From positions 1,490,001-1,550,000 of the forward strand of contig NC_079878.1 in assembly GCF_029227915.1 (NCBI RefSeq): 60,000 bases of DNA, written 5' to 3'. The notes beneath the pieces were generated by a model that saw only the letters and a program-made list of their open reading frames with translations, had not been told where the DNA came from and searched no databases. The translations under genes were made by a program, and so were the position numbers. Below are positions 48,101 through 58,630 of this stretch, piece by piece (the first letter of the stretch is position 1; every line of letters starts with the position of its first letter). This stretch comes from Hydractinia symbiolongicarpus (Eukaryota; Cnidaria; Hydrozoa; Anthoathecata; Hydractiniidae).

Positions 48101-49172
48101 TTAAATAGACCCTATTTAAATTTTTCTCCTTTTGTGAACTTATAATCAAATTTTTGTGGAATAAAAAAAGAGTTTCAAATCTTTTTTTGTAAACATTAAC
48201 TGTGTTGGTATCACAGCATATTATGTTTTTGTTACTAAAAATGTAATGAAATTCAACAGAACACAGCAATAGCTGTCACTGATAAAATTGTAAGCATGGC
48301 ACTTGATAATTAATAACCTATATACAACAAGTAATAATCAGAAAATACTTCACAAGCCTAAAGATTGTAAGCTTGTGACTATTTCCTCACTTGCAACGTC
48401 CTGTATTTTCCATTTAGGATGATATGAATTCTCCTCTGAAGCATTCTCACTCTAACACTGTTGATAAATTGTTAATGGAAGAAAAAAAGCAAACACAAGA
48501 TCTAATCAGAAAATGTAAAAACACAATGGTATAAAATTATTTAGTAAGAATTTTCCTGATTAACAGTGTGAGCAATGCCATCCCATTCTTTTTCTTGATT
48601 TTATTTTGAATGGTAATCAAGGGTAACATTTTTTATTTTGCTTTTTTGGCCTTTTTTTCAAAAGGGGAATAGATGTGTGTTTCATGCTATCAAGTGTTCA
48701 AGGTCTAAGAGTACATGAAACAGCGATAGTACGAAATAACTGTATTAAAATCTTTATCTGTTATAGTATTCTCTGAGCCTGTGTTTTTGTGAGGGACAGT
48801 GGTGACATGGGTTTTTTTACTTTTAAAATAAGTGATAAACTATATCTTAATTGCTAAAAAAAGCAAATTAGTTTTTTCGACGTTCTGCCAACATTTGATA
48901 AATTAGATTGATGCCAATGGTTTTAATTAATTGAAGGCATCTTTTTCCTAACTATTACTGCAAACTTAAGAAAAACGTTTTGACCAATTCAGAAGTCGTG
49001 TTTCTGTTCCCAAAGAAAATATTTTAAATATTATATAAATGGAAATTTGCCATTGGGGTTCTTAAGACTTCAATATTATTTGCTGTACTTTTATTTTTAT
49101 TATTAGGAGAATGATGAAAGAAAGCTTGATAAATTATCAAAGCAGTTGGAAGATTTGCACAGAAGAACATGA
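33128..49172 (+). CDS. Large coiled-coil protein, 18 coding exons (CCDC150-like candidate)
   Basis: Exons: 33128-33270, 33406-33518, 33700-33986, 34066-34312, 36658-36773, 39014-39331, 39774-40163, 43011-43151, 43814-44112, 44493-44586, 46159-46328, 46453-46537, 46676-46747, 46908-46976, 47341-47438, 47517-47574, 48418-48528, 49107-49172. They total 2877 nt, 958 residues and TGA, with GT-AG borders and matching phase at all 17 joins. After a short Ser/Thr/Asn-rich N-terminus nearly all of it is Glu/Lys/Gln-rich heptad coiled coil with no catalytic motif, signal peptide or membrane segment, so it is an intracellular structural or scaffolding protein; partner unknown. The N-terminal pattern TFELLKERLEQAE followed by LSSQLVSYGF resembles vertebrate CCDC150, of similar size and all coiled coil; this is a memory-based suggestion, and any long centrosomal coiled-coil protein is an alternative. 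The start is the first ATG of exon 1; an upstream exon is not excluded. Introns hold several transposons (entered separately). Confidence 0.85.
34739..35535. mobile_element. 797-bp MITE with TIRs and 6-bp target duplication, in intron 4
   Basis: Left end CAGGCCATTTCGTAAGA and inverted right end CAGGCCATTTCGTGAGA form terminal inverted repeats. The hexamer CTGCTT flanks both sides (34733-34738 and 35536-35541). Near both ends there are GC-rich blocks of CGTGCG/CGCACG motifs. No transposase frame. The superfamily is undecided: the CAGG start is hAT-like but the duplication seems to be 6 bp and not 8. Confidence 0.85.
35542..36657. other. Rest of intron 4
   Basis: AT-rich intronic DNA up to the acceptor CTTTTTAG before exon 5. 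No further element recognised. Confidence 0.6.
36774..38009. other. Intron 5, left part
   Basis: AT-rich intronic DNA with poly-A runs (about 37780-37802). Nothing recognised. Confidence 0.55.
38010..38395 (-). mobile_element. Helitron-like 5' fragment, inverted, in intron 5
   Basis: On the minus strand it begins TCTCTTATAATAATATG at 38395, just after an A, as the elements at 975-3161 do. It continues with family landmarks (CTGTCTGTGACAGG, ACATCAGT/GACGTCA-type words, GGGTCAAGGGACACTCTGGGA-like text). It is cut at about 38010, so the 3' hairpin end is missing. Confidence 0.65.
40751..41124. mobile_element. MITE of about 374 bp in intron 7
   Basis: Left end GTACTCTTTTGTGCTTAATTG and inverted right end GTACTCGTGCTTAATTGTAGG share GTGCTTAATTGTAGG exactly (15 bp) plus GTACTC, differing by a 4-nt indel. 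The interior is G-rich at the left (two poly-G runs) and encodes nothing. No clear target duplication was found. Confidence 0.65.
41125..43010. other. Rest of intron 7
   Basis: Intronic DNA. An 11-bp perfect inverted repeat GAAGCGTAAAT/ATTTACGCTTC lies at about 41138-41203. No gene or further transposon recognised. Confidence 0.5.
43435..43575 (+). mobile_element. Helitron-like internal fragment, in intron 8
   Basis: Matches the region at about 1140-1270 of the Helitron unit: GTGAAGC..TTGCAGT.CACTTTTA, AAGGCTAAATAA.TTGG and a TAGGTAAACAGGTACC stretch in order. Neither end of the element is present. Confidence 0.55.
44125..44457 (+). mobile_element. Helitron-like 3' half, in intron 9
   Basis: Collinear with about 1500-1731 of the Helitron unit: CGTC/TGTCAAAGGCACATGATC, GACCAGTGTTTCAA.CTC, then AAGTAGATTTTTCCATGAGCC and a terminal CTAG followed by T near 44456. 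The 3' hairpin is weakened by substitutions. The terminus is about 36 bp before the exon 10 acceptor. Confidence 0.6.
44735..45003 (-). mobile_element. tRNA-derived SINE, family D, copy 3 (most complete), in intron 10
   Basis: On the minus strand the head from about 45003 reads GCCGACTAATAGCCTTATGG (A-box region) with a B-box-like GGTTTAAAACCC about 50 nt on. The body ends near 44735. It is the most complete of three copies in the window (others at 20.1 and 21.4 kb). Confidence 0.75.
45004..46158. other. Rest of intron 10
   Basis: AT-rich intronic DNA; a short GGTTTT-type repeat occurs at about 45500-45530. Nothing else recognised. Confidence 0.55.
46760..46862 (+). repeat. (CTGT/CTGC)n microsatellite in intron 13
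   Basis: Pyrimidine-rich tetranucleotide repeat of CTGC, CTGT and TTGT units filling most of the 160-bp intron between exons 13 and 14. It may act as an extended polypyrimidine stretch ahead of the acceptor TTTTTTCAG. Confidence 0.85.
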
Positions 49173-50740
49173 GAGCATAAAATATACAGTAATTTACTTT
49201 GAGCAGTTAAATTTGTCTTGATTATTTGCTGTCAAATTAGTTGATGCTGAATTACTAATTAGAATCTTTGCACATAACCTTCCAGAAAGAAGAACAAGCT
49301 GTTTAGAGATATTTTTAAAGTGTGTATTAGTGTGTGCAAACCGTCTTGTACTAGTTTTTGACACAATTAAACAGGGTTGGATATAGGGAATCAGCTTTTA
49401 TAGGTGATGGAAAGGCATTAATTTCAAATCTAAAATATTGTGACTAATCTGTTGAAAAATCTAGGGCATGCCCTGACAGTTTGGTTATAAAACATAGCAT
49501 ACCCATTGATTTTTGTAAAGTACAAAAAAGAAGGTGGATTATTATTATGTAGTTATACTATCAAATGTCTTATTACGGCAATCCTGTATTAGGACATATT
49601 AATCTATTTAATTGAGTTTCTGTCTTGACAAAAAGCCAGCAATATTTTGACTTATTGCCTTCAGGAGAATTCATATTGTAGAAAACTACGCCAATCTTAC
49701 CAAAAACTGTAACATCAGCATGGTTATGTCAAGTTTAGGCCGTTTAATAGACTATATATCTCTGTAACACGCCAAGATAAATGAAAAAAAAGTATATTAT
49801 TTTATTATTCTGCTAAATAAGGTCATCAGATTTTCTCCCTTTATACCTTTATACCTCACTGGCAAAATTCTAATTTAAAAACTTCTCATTATACCATTTT
49901 TATTGTTTATGTTGGCAACAAGACTCATTTTAGGTTATTTGTTTTTTTGAAAAAAGCGTGATGAAAAAAGTGAGTTTAAGAGTCATAAGTGTACCCTACA
50001 TTGATATGACCAAGGTGGCGAAATTTGGAGCCTTCCCTCTTATGCTTTAAAACATTAACTCTTAAAAACTTAAAACTTTACTTGTGCATTGTCAATAGTA
50101 ATTATACAAACTGATATTTTTTCTCTGCTTTTGCTTTAGTGAAGTGAACTGAAAATCACAAAAATATGAAAAAATTGTACCTATAGGTAACCTTTTGTTC
50201 CAACTTTATCATATTCCACTACTTTAAAACTACTGTCAGCTCAGGATAAAAGTTGTTACAGAGAAGTGCTTGTATTTTGTCTTTCACCTTAAGCCATAAA
50301 ACAGATGTGTAACTATTCAGTTGTAGCTTGTAATTCTATTTATCCACCTGCTACCAAATCATATATCAATCATATACCAAAAACTAACTTCTCGTGTTGT
50401 GCGAAAACTTCAAGTTCATGTGGAGACAAATGTTAATCTGACCAACTCAATAATAGATAGATATATTTAGCTTATAATAAAAAGTCACATATGAAATAAT
50501 TGTTCACAATAAAATGGCAGGAGTAAGTAGAAGGCATTGAGCCTTATCACCAAGCCCCTAGTTGTTGAGTATTATCTGCTAATAAATTTCATTGTACATT
50601 TATATTATTATTTAAAATGGCATTAAAATATGTGTTTATATAAATAAGACGTTCTAAGTGATTAAAATATTTGCGTACGTTAGTTTTACTGTCACAAATT
50701 GCTGACTTAGTCACATGTTTGAACGTATTATATGTTTCTA
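49173..50740. other. Downstream of the coiled-coil gene (3' UTR and intergenic DNA)
   Basis: The 3' UTR should start here. AATAAA-like signals occur at about 50508 (CACAATAAAATGG) and 50579 (CTAATAAATTTC), but which is used cannot be told. No open frame with a motif. Confidence 0.45.
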
Positions 50741-50859
50741 ACATTTTCATATTCTTTGTGAAAAATGAATTCCACAGCTGGGGTCCTCCATGTTGGATTG
50801 AAAAAGAACTAGACTATAAAATAGTTTTTGAAATAGTAAAGTTACTCCTGGCTTACCTA

Positions 50860-51695
50860 GTACTATATATATATATACATGTTGAACAGATGAAAATTGT
50901 TTAGAAAAGATATTTGGCAGTAGTCTATGTTTACTTTTGATCATGAACAACAACACTTGATGGATGTTTAATTCAAATATATTCAGTACATCAATCTTGC
51001 GAAGCAGTGGTTCGGCAGAGCTATATCTGTCTACACCAAAAATTATTCTACATGCATGTTTTTGTTTACGGTATAATTTCTGTAATTTCCTGCTATTAGT
51101 GCTTGCCCATGCGATATTACAATACGTTAGGTAGCTATGTATGAAGTGCAACCCTCGTGGACAGGGATTAACGCACACTAAACGTGCAGTAAGTAAAAGT
51201 AAATATGGAAGAAAAAGATAAATTGCGTAAACAATGGAGGTTTAGATATGGTTTAGCTTTATAAATGAACCCAATATTTTTTGCTACTTTGTTCTCTATT
51301 ACATGAATATGAGACTTCCAGGACAGTGTTTTGTCTAAGAGTAGTCCCGAAAATTTTATTGTATTTTCTCTCTAATGTAAATGCCGTTTATTTATATGGT
51401 TTAGAAAAAATAGTGTATTTTGTTTTTTTAACGGAATTCAAACCACTCTTCTACCTTTCCTAGTTCATGGTTAAAAATAGTAAAAAGAATTTTTATGTGA
51501 TTGTGGGAATAAAATAGGTTGCTATCATCAGCAAGTAAAATAAAATTAAGTGTTTTGGAAAAAGAGCGAAATCATTAATATAAAGCAGAAAAAGTAGTGG
51601 CCAAAAAATAGAACCTTGAGTTACACCACACTTTACAAGTTTCAAGTGAGTATGTAATCCCTGTTATGTAATCCCTGAATACTGAAACTCTTGTA
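50860..51695 (-). pseudogene. LINE reverse transcriptase, C-terminal half, broken
   Basis: Reading minus from 51695, KLVKCGVTQGSIF..PLLFLLYIND is the non-LTR reverse-transcriptase GVPQGS motif region, and in a shifted frame ADDSNLFYSH holds the catalytic ADD. The following frame (51178-50747) has the post-palm segment FIHSYLTYCNIAWAST and the thumb/C-terminal text typical of CR1/L2/Jockey-type ORF2. At least one frameshift separates the parts, so it is non-functional. The upstream RT part is at 53540-53990. Confidence 0.85.
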
Positions 51696-51699
51696 GACG

Positions 51700-53535
51700 G
51701 GCAGTACATGGACACAGAAGGTTACCTTGTAACTGGCGTCCACGTGCGTTGCATAGGCTGTAACTTCAGGTAAGCTTGTGACATTCTATGTGACAGGAAT
51801 CGATGTGCAAGACACATTGTGACATACAGCGCATCAGCTGTCAATGAAGCTGACTTTGTGACTGTGTGTTACAATATGGGGCGCACTGAGCGTCAGCTAT
51901 GACTGTTAATAATCTTGTAACGATTGTGAATCATGTTAACTGCAGCTACACATGTTACTGCAGAGGTCCATGAGTTTTTCTGCCTCATTTATTTGTCATA
52001 TTAAAATTTTTTTTGAAATGTACCCGAAGGTAAATTTGTCATTGACATATTTTTAAATTTCCATTTAACAATGAATCACAGCTAACTGTAGTAAAAATTA
52101 TGAAGATATTGTAAAGTACACTTTTTAATTTGCAATTTCGAAAATAAGTAACAGTATTTCAGTAACGTATATTGAAAATAATATTGGCGTAGCGCATTAT
52201 TCATGATCATTTAGAAAACATATGGCAATAAAAAATACAAAGTACGTTGTTCAAAAATTTTTATTGTAATTAACTACAACTTTGTTTTAATAAATACCAC
52301 ATATTATCTTCTTTTAATAAATACAACGTCACTACTTTTTTGATTTCTTTTTTTTAAATTTTTTAGTAGGAGGAGTGGGAGAAAGCTCCTGATCGGAAGT
52401 GCTATAACAACCCTCCACAGTAAAATCATCCTCTTGGGACTCGTGGTTGCCTTTAATACCAGCAGAGGATGTTCTACAGTCTTCTAATTCTATGGTATGA
52501 AACACTATCAGAATAACCATTGTAAAATGATTTTTCTAACAAGGTGTCTAAATCCGGAGAATTAGAACAGGAAGCAAACTGCAAACAAAGTCCCTCAAGA
52601 TAATTATCTGTAGTTGGGTTGTCATAAAATCTTCGGAATTCGGGAATACATTGTAACATATTTGCTTTTACCCATTGAGGATGCGTAAAAGCAAACCTTG
52701 CTACACTGTAATTGGTGCTTAGACTATGCAGACAAGCACCCAGCCTCCCCAAAACCTTAGCGTATCCACCACATATGCATCTTTTGTAGTAAAAAATTCT
52801 CCTAACTGTTGTATAGCATCACGGATATCTATTTTGGCACTTTTATGCTTCGAGTCAACCGTCTTCAATGCATCTTCAACACTTTCCAAATAACGCACAA
52901 GGGTTAATATGTCATAATCGGTGACGCTGTGGGAGCTTGTAGGTTCTCTGCTCTTGCGTCTTGTTCCTTGTCACAGTACCGGATTGTGTTACAATTGCCG
53001 ACGCACTGAGCGTTAGCTGTGACTGTAGGAAAACTTGTGACTGGGGAAAGCTGTACGTGTGGTTTTCTCTGCTTTGTATTAGAGCAATGGGCGTATGGAG
53101 CAGTGGGCGTTTAAAGTGACGAACATATTGGGTGTTCGGTGATACGCGGTGGGTGGTAATTGGTACTTCTGATGATCCTTGCACATGGTTTGTAATATGT
53201 AATATAATCTACAAACATGGCCCAGCTTTCGATCGTATACAGAATTTAAGTTGCTGTAACTTTTTTTTAGAAAAACTTACCAAAGTAAAAAATGTTTGGT
53301 AGCGTATAAAGAATTTAAAAATATAACTATTGTTTTTACTTTTATTTTTTATAAGGTTTCCTGCCAGGTGATGTGCCAAACTTAAATAAAAACTTTTCGC
53401 ATTAACATGGAAACGAGCCCAAAGATAAGTAAGATGCACTGGTTATGGTTCTTAAGTAAAATGCGTCAGAATAGTTAGTGTATATATATCAGACACATAG
53501 TTACACATCGACAAACTGTTCGTTACTGGAAACAA
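51700..53535. mobile_element. Unclassified insertion inside the LINE
   Basis: About 1.8 kb that interrupts LINE ORF2 between the early RT text (ending near 53540) and the GVPQGS region (starting near 51695). A word of about 42 bp, TGTGTTACAAT then GCACTGAGCGT then AGCT.TGACTGT, occurs twice in the same orientation, at 51864-51905 and 52984-53026. Between these repeats is a decayed coding region. No TIR or target duplication could be fixed, so the class is unknown. Confidence 0.45.
52332..52976 (-). pseudogene. Unrecognised decayed coding region within the insertion
   Basis: Three minus-strand frames chain to about 210 residues. From 52976: a basic start (RRKSR) and a helical segment (VRYLESVEDALKTV). 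Then, after a frame change near 52765, LGRLGACLHSLSTNYSVARF and FAFTHPQWVKANMLQCIPEF. After another change near 52510, an acidic Ser-rich part ends in KKFKKKKSKK, which looks like a nuclear localisation signal. Residue use is protein-like rather than AT-biased noise. I do not recognise the family. The changes may be frameshifts or short introns. Confidence 0.45.
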
Positions 53536-53539
53536 GACG

Positions 53540-54800
53540 TCATTCCTGCACTTTTATTACTTTGCAAACTGCTAAATGCAGTTCGAAGTTTTTGATGAGT
53601 CAAGTCAGATTCCTTCAGAACAGAGCCATACTGTTTTAAATAAGAATCAAATGATTTATTCCTTTCAGGAATTTTATTTGCTAGATTTGTACCAACATTT
53701 ACGAAGGAATCATTTATCGCACACGCAATAGTATTTTTGTTGTAAGAAATAATCTTATCTATTATTAGTTTCTATGGCAATTTAGTTTGTGTTATTTTAC
53801 ATTTGCCAATGATTTCTTTCATCACATTCCAGGTCTTTTTTGCATTTCCATTAGCTAGTTGTATTTAATTTTGATTAGTTTTTCTTAAATAAATGCTTTA
53901 TTTTCTAGAAAAGATTTTTATATCCTTTGTACTTTTTTTCGTTTTGGTGGGTCTATTGAAAAACTTTTCCTAAATCTTTTGTTTTTTCTTGGAAGATTTC
54001 AGTAGACCCTTGCTCATTAATGGACTTCACAATGTTTCTGTTTTAATATTAAACTTTCTTCTGGGAAATGCAGCGTTATACTCTCTTGTAAAAGGTTTTA
54101 AAAATAAATTATATGAGTCATTTGGTTTTTTGGTTTCCTTTATGAGTTCCCAGTTTGCCCCTAGCAAGAGTTGTCGAAATTTGGCTATAGAGGGTTCATC
54201 GAACACTCGTTTGTGAATAGTTGTTGTGGTAGAGTGGGTAGATGTATCAGTGCTGTCAGATATTAAAAAAGTCGGAAAATGGTCAGTTATGTCAGTTTCT
54301 ATTATCACAGTTTCCATGTCAACACCGTCATAGAAATTGTTAGTATTATGTGGTCAATTGACGTTGCAGAAGTTTTAGTAATTCTGGTTGGTTTATTAAT
54401 GGTAAGAATTAGATTGTTTTGCAGAGGCGCGATAAACCATTTACCCTTATTGTTTATTGGATAATCAAACAGGTTAAGGTTTAAGTCACCTGCTATGTAA
54501 ATATGTTTGTTTAAATGATTTATTTTTATGTGTTATTTGAAATGATCTTAAAGATCAAAATTAGTGGCTGGTAATCTATACTGGTAATCTATACTTGGTG
54601 GTAATTAGTATATTTTTAGTATGTTTGTTAAGAATTTCTATTGTTAAGCAGTCTCAGTGTGTATGGTTTATACTCAGTGCTGTGCAATGAATAATAAGTG
54701 AGTTATGAATAAAGACACACACGCCACCACCAGAACGATCACCGGAATAACGAGTTTAAGGTATAGAAGTATAATAAGGAATTGTAAAATTCGCATCACA
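53540..54800 (-). pseudogene. LINE apurinic-type endonuclease and N-terminal RT region, broken
   Basis: Minus-strand text in shifting frames: SGDRSGGGVCVFIHNSL near 54750, NKPTRITKTSATSIDHIIL near 54390, then ITDHFPTF near 54290. These are the AP-endonuclease signature segments of CR1/L2-type ORF2 (the SDHxP-like motif reads TDHFP). Further on, NDSFVNVGTNLANKIP and SLQSNKSAG (about 53730-53540) are the start of the reverse-transcriptase domain. Several stops and frameshifts; not functional. Confidence 0.8.
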
Positions 54801-54877
54801 TGATGCATTTTCGCACCACGTTGACACAAATAATATGAAAAGAAAATTTTAGCTCATGTAACATAGATTTCAGATTA

Positions 54878-55110
54878 TTAAAGTTCACTGGACAAGTCCT
54901 CATTAACATAAATGTTTGTGCCTTTCAATTTCCTTCCCTGTGCTAAAATTTTCTCATTGTCTTTGCAGTTTAAAAGCTTTAAAACAATCATTCTTGGTTT
55001 ATCTTCCCGAGCCATTCCAGTCCTATGTGCTCTTTCTATATGTTTTTCTCGTACATCCATTCTATTGCAAAAAAGAGTTCGCACCTTTTCCTCCACATCC
55101 TTCTAAGACG
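54878..55110 (-). pseudogene. LINE ORF1-like fragment (L1 ORF1p-type RNA-binding domain)
   Basis: A 72-codon frame with IERAHRTG, then KPRMIVLKLLNCKDNEKIL and KGTNIYVNEDLSSEL, the pattern of the C-terminal RNA-binding part of L1-type ORF1 proteins. It sits directly upstream of the endonuclease on the same strand, as ORF1 should. The N-terminal coiled coil is missing. Confidence 0.75.
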
Positions 55111-55249
55111 TATTTGCACTCTCTTGAAGTCTGTCAATTCGTAAATAATTTTTAAACGTCTGTTACCAAATCATGAAAAACCTGCTAAAATGTAGTTTTT
55201 GGTGTTATGTATGATCAGTTCCAAAATAGTGTGACATTTTTTTTTTCTT

Positions 55250-56510
55250 AAAAAAGGTCAAAAAATTGAAAATGTGTATAAAATTGACTTACTAGGTTAT
55301 TTTAGCCTAAAATTTTTATCACTGGTAGAAATAGCCTATTTAAATTGGTGTATGGCTTAAAAATTGCGATTAGAGGTGCTATTTTTTGACTTACTACAGA
55401 AAATGACTAGGTATAGTTAAAGTAAGTCAAAAACATTCACATTACATATTTCTTTAAAATATTCATGGAAACTTAAACCTTATACCTTGACATATGTGCA
55501 AATATATAAAGGTGACCAAATTTTTGGAGGGAATTGTGCTTTTTCTTGACTTACTTTTCAACAATTATTCAAGACCCTAAAAATTAAAATACGTGCATAA
55601 AATTGACTTACTTGGTTATTTTAGCCTAAAATTTTTATCACTGGTAGAAATAGCCTATTTAAATTGGTGTATGGCTTAAAAATTGCGATTAGAGGTGCTA
55701 TATTTTGACTTACTACAGAAAATGACTAGGTATAGTTAAAGTAAGTCAAAAACATTCACATTACATATTTCTTTAAAATATTCATGGAAACTTAACCTTA
55801 TACCTTGAGATATGTGCAAATATATAAAGGTGACCAAATTTTTGGAGGGAATTGTGCTTTTTCTTGACTTACTTTTCAACAATTATTCAACACCCTCAAA
55901 ATTAAATACGTGCATAAAATTGACTTACCTGGTTATTTTAGTTTAAAATTTTTATCACAGATAGAAGCAGCCTATACAAATTGATTGAGAAGTTTGAAAG
56001 TTGTAATAGAGGTGCTATTTTTTGACTTACCACAGAAAATAACTAGGTAAATAACTAGGTAGAAGTCAAATAAAGTCACTTGTATCTTTAAAACATTGTG
56101 TGATAGCCTTAATAGTAGACAAAGTAAGAAGTGTGCAAGAAAAAATATAACCAACCTATCAAGTATTTTGTCTGCTATGGAAAATAAAAAGTAAGTCATA
56201 TTTTGACACATATAACCTTAAAAGTGAGTCAAAAATGATCACTCACTATTCACTTTAACCTGTCCAGGATAAAATGACAGAATTTTTCCCTTAAAAAAAC
56301 TAAAGTAACATCTTATAATTGCCCATTCTAGCACAGCTATGTGGTAAGTCAAATCCAAAAGTAAGTCAAAAAAAGTCACTTGCATTACCTATGCATAAAA
56401 TGAAGTAGAGTAAGTCAATTTTTATTGTTCCTTCACGGCCTTATAGCTAAAGGACGTGTCCTAAGTTTAACACCAACCAAAGTTTGGTAAGTCAAAAATT
56501 GTCACTTCCA
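55250..56510. repeat. TTGACTTAC/GTAAGTCAA array with 318-bp tandem units
   Basis: Two nearly identical units start at TTGACTTAC 55284 and 55603 (period 319), and a third, diverged unit at 55920 (period 317). The nonamer TTGACTTAC or its complement occurs about 14 times exactly in 1.25 kb: mostly TTGACTTAC before 56030 (55284, 55386, 55546, 55603, 55920 and others), only GTAAGTCAA after 56300 (56344, 56360, 56409, 56487). Near-matches lie between. No coding content. The switch in orientation gives the region an overall inverted design. It ends a few bases before the Kolobok-like element. Confidence 0.85.
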
Positions 56511-56521
56511 GCCTACTTTAA

Positions 56522-58429
56522 AGGTTCCCTCCGACGTTTTAATGATGCTACCTAATTTAGTTCTATTCATATAAATATTTAAGAAAATAACATTCGTTTT
56601 TTACAGAAAAGTTTAGGACAGCAAATAATTGTAAATAAACTTTCAAATTTTGAGCTACCTCACTTCATGCGGCTTTATCATGCTCACGCTTCTTCTCGAA
56701 CTTTAAAATTCATAATGGCTGCATAATTGACGTCACAAGGACCAAAGAATTATAGGATGCCTTACGGTGATATATTCTACTGACTAATTCGTGTTTGGAA
56801 TGCCTTGTTGATATGTTTCGAAGTATTAAATATTTATGAGATATAGATGATTCATTAAATAAATAATATGTACAAATTACATAAAATAAAAAGCAAAACA
56901 AAATTATGCCATTCGTGAGTATTTAATTGAGTTTTCAACAATTTCCTCTCTACAGGGTCTTTCGGCAGGGGTAATGAAGGCTCGTTTTCTCTGCGAATGG
57001 CAATCCTTCTCTCTGTATACTGCACGGAAATATGCACCTAAGGCAATGTCACACAAGAAAGAATACATTTTATCCTTTTTCACCTTCTTTGCTACAAAGC
57101 GCTTTGAATATCTGTGCCAAGACACCTTAAACTTGGGAACAAAAGATCCTTCACTTTTCTTTATCTTCTTCGCCTGTTAAAAATCATTTTATAATGTAAT
57201 TTAACGCTATCTTTACCTGATTACGGTTGATGTTAAGATTATGGTCTAGGGCAGCTAATTTCATCCCTGTATTCATTTTTTCCTGTTCGTAAAAAACACT
57301 TTTAGGAAGGTACCGGATTTTAAAGGCGTGAAAAACCTACAAAATCAAATAAAATTCGTTAGATGACATTTTAATTAGCATTGTGAGATCTGTACCTCCA
57401 AACAAGTAGTGAAGATATTTTCATTCAGCTTCATAAAGTACTTAGGCAGCTGTTTGTCGTCGAAAATGACACTTTTTAAAGCCTTGTGTGCTGGAGAATC
57501 AAATTTCAACCACGCAGTATCATTAATTTCTCCGTGTTCGCAAGCTTTATATAATGTATTTCCGGGAAACGTGTGACGATTGACACAGTCATGCATACAA
57601 GAGAGGAATCTTTCCTTAAGCTCCAAAGCATTACCCTTACACGTACTAATTGACCAGTATAAATGGTTGTACTCGAAGGTATCCATTGTCCTAGATCTTG
57701 ACATGCTATAATTGTAGAACACAAGAGTAAATATAAAAACATTCAAATTATTACTTTCAAGAACATAACCTACATTTTTTCTTCACCAACTTTACTAATT
57801 TCTTTGATATGTTCTTAGCCAAATGCCAGGGATCAAACTGATGGATTAAGTGCTTGAATCTGTCATCCGTCTGCATCAATTTCTTTATTTGAATATGATG
57901 ATCGGTTTAGATCATCTCAATCGACTGATCAAAACAGTGCCCTTCAAAATGATTTTCGCATAGAAAAACTAGCTGAGGAAGATCTTCCCGCTTTATTTTT
58001 GCTTTCCATTCTGCAGCAAGCTTTTTATCCTTTGGCAGCTTAAAAAAAGATAAGTTTTGATTTTGATTGATTACATCCTACTGATGCACACCAAACCATG
58101 TTTAGAATATGAAAAAGAAAATATTTTTAAAGCTAATTAGAATTGTGATATCGGAACAACTTCATGTCGTTTTCATGCTGCAAGACGGTCTGTGGTTTTG
58201 TCTCTTGTGACGTCAGGAGGTATGCTGATGTTTTTTTCAAGATTTTGAAGCGTTTTTTTAATGCTGCAATAATGGCGGTCGAAGCACAAGGTTTTATGAA
58301 AACATGGAATAAGTAAATCGTGTTTATGCTTCTATTTTGTAAGTTAATCATTAAATAATACTTTTTTCTATAATGTTTTAATGGTTTCTTTCGATTAAGA
58401 TAAACTTGTTATAATGTCGGAGGCAACCT
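56522..58429 (-). mobile_element. Kolobok-like DNA transposon (1.9 kb), TTAA target duplication
   Basis: Left end AGGTTCCCTCCGACGTT and inverted right end AGGTTGCCTCCGACATT form imperfect terminal inverted repeats, each flanked by TTAA (56518-56521 and 58430-58433). TTAA duplication plus a THAP-containing transposase is the Kolobok pattern. The interior carries a spliced but damaged transposase gene on the minus strand. Confidence 0.82.
56904..58099 (-). pseudogene. THAP-domain Kolobok-like transposase, internally deleted and broken
   Basis: Minus strand. The ATG at 58099 starts a THAP zinc-binding domain (VWCASVGCNQ, then LPKDKKLAAEW, then FLCENHFEG: the C..C, Pro, Trp and C-x2-H positions are visible), but a 7-T run at about 58050 shifts the frame. 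The frame then runs straight into the transposase segment TDHHIQIKKLM...FDPWHLAKNISKKL after an in-frame TAA near 57908, so the middle of the protein, including the early catalytic part, is missing. Later exons fit by phase: up to 57770, 57705-57396, 57336-57217, 57173-56904. They give NHLYWSIS, FYEQEKMNTGMKLAALDHN and the C-terminal RYSKRF text with stop at 56904. Activity is not expected. Confidence 0.8.
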
Positions 58430-58433
58430 TTAA

Positions 58434-58630
58434 AGTCAGAAATTGAAAATGTCACAAAAGCCTTCTTTATTTTTGGAAGTGATCGTATATAACATGTTTA
58501 CAGAGTACAGAATTTGTGTTTTTGTAACATTTCTAAAGTTTGGAATTTTTTTTCAAAAAGTGACATTTTAGCAAAAAAATTTATGTTAATAAATACACCT
58601 TTATAACATAAATGCAAATCTCTTACACCA
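58434..58630. other. Spacer between the two Kolobok-like copies
   Basis: About 200 bp of AT-rich DNA outside the right TTAA of copy 1. Nothing recognised. Confidence 0.6.
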
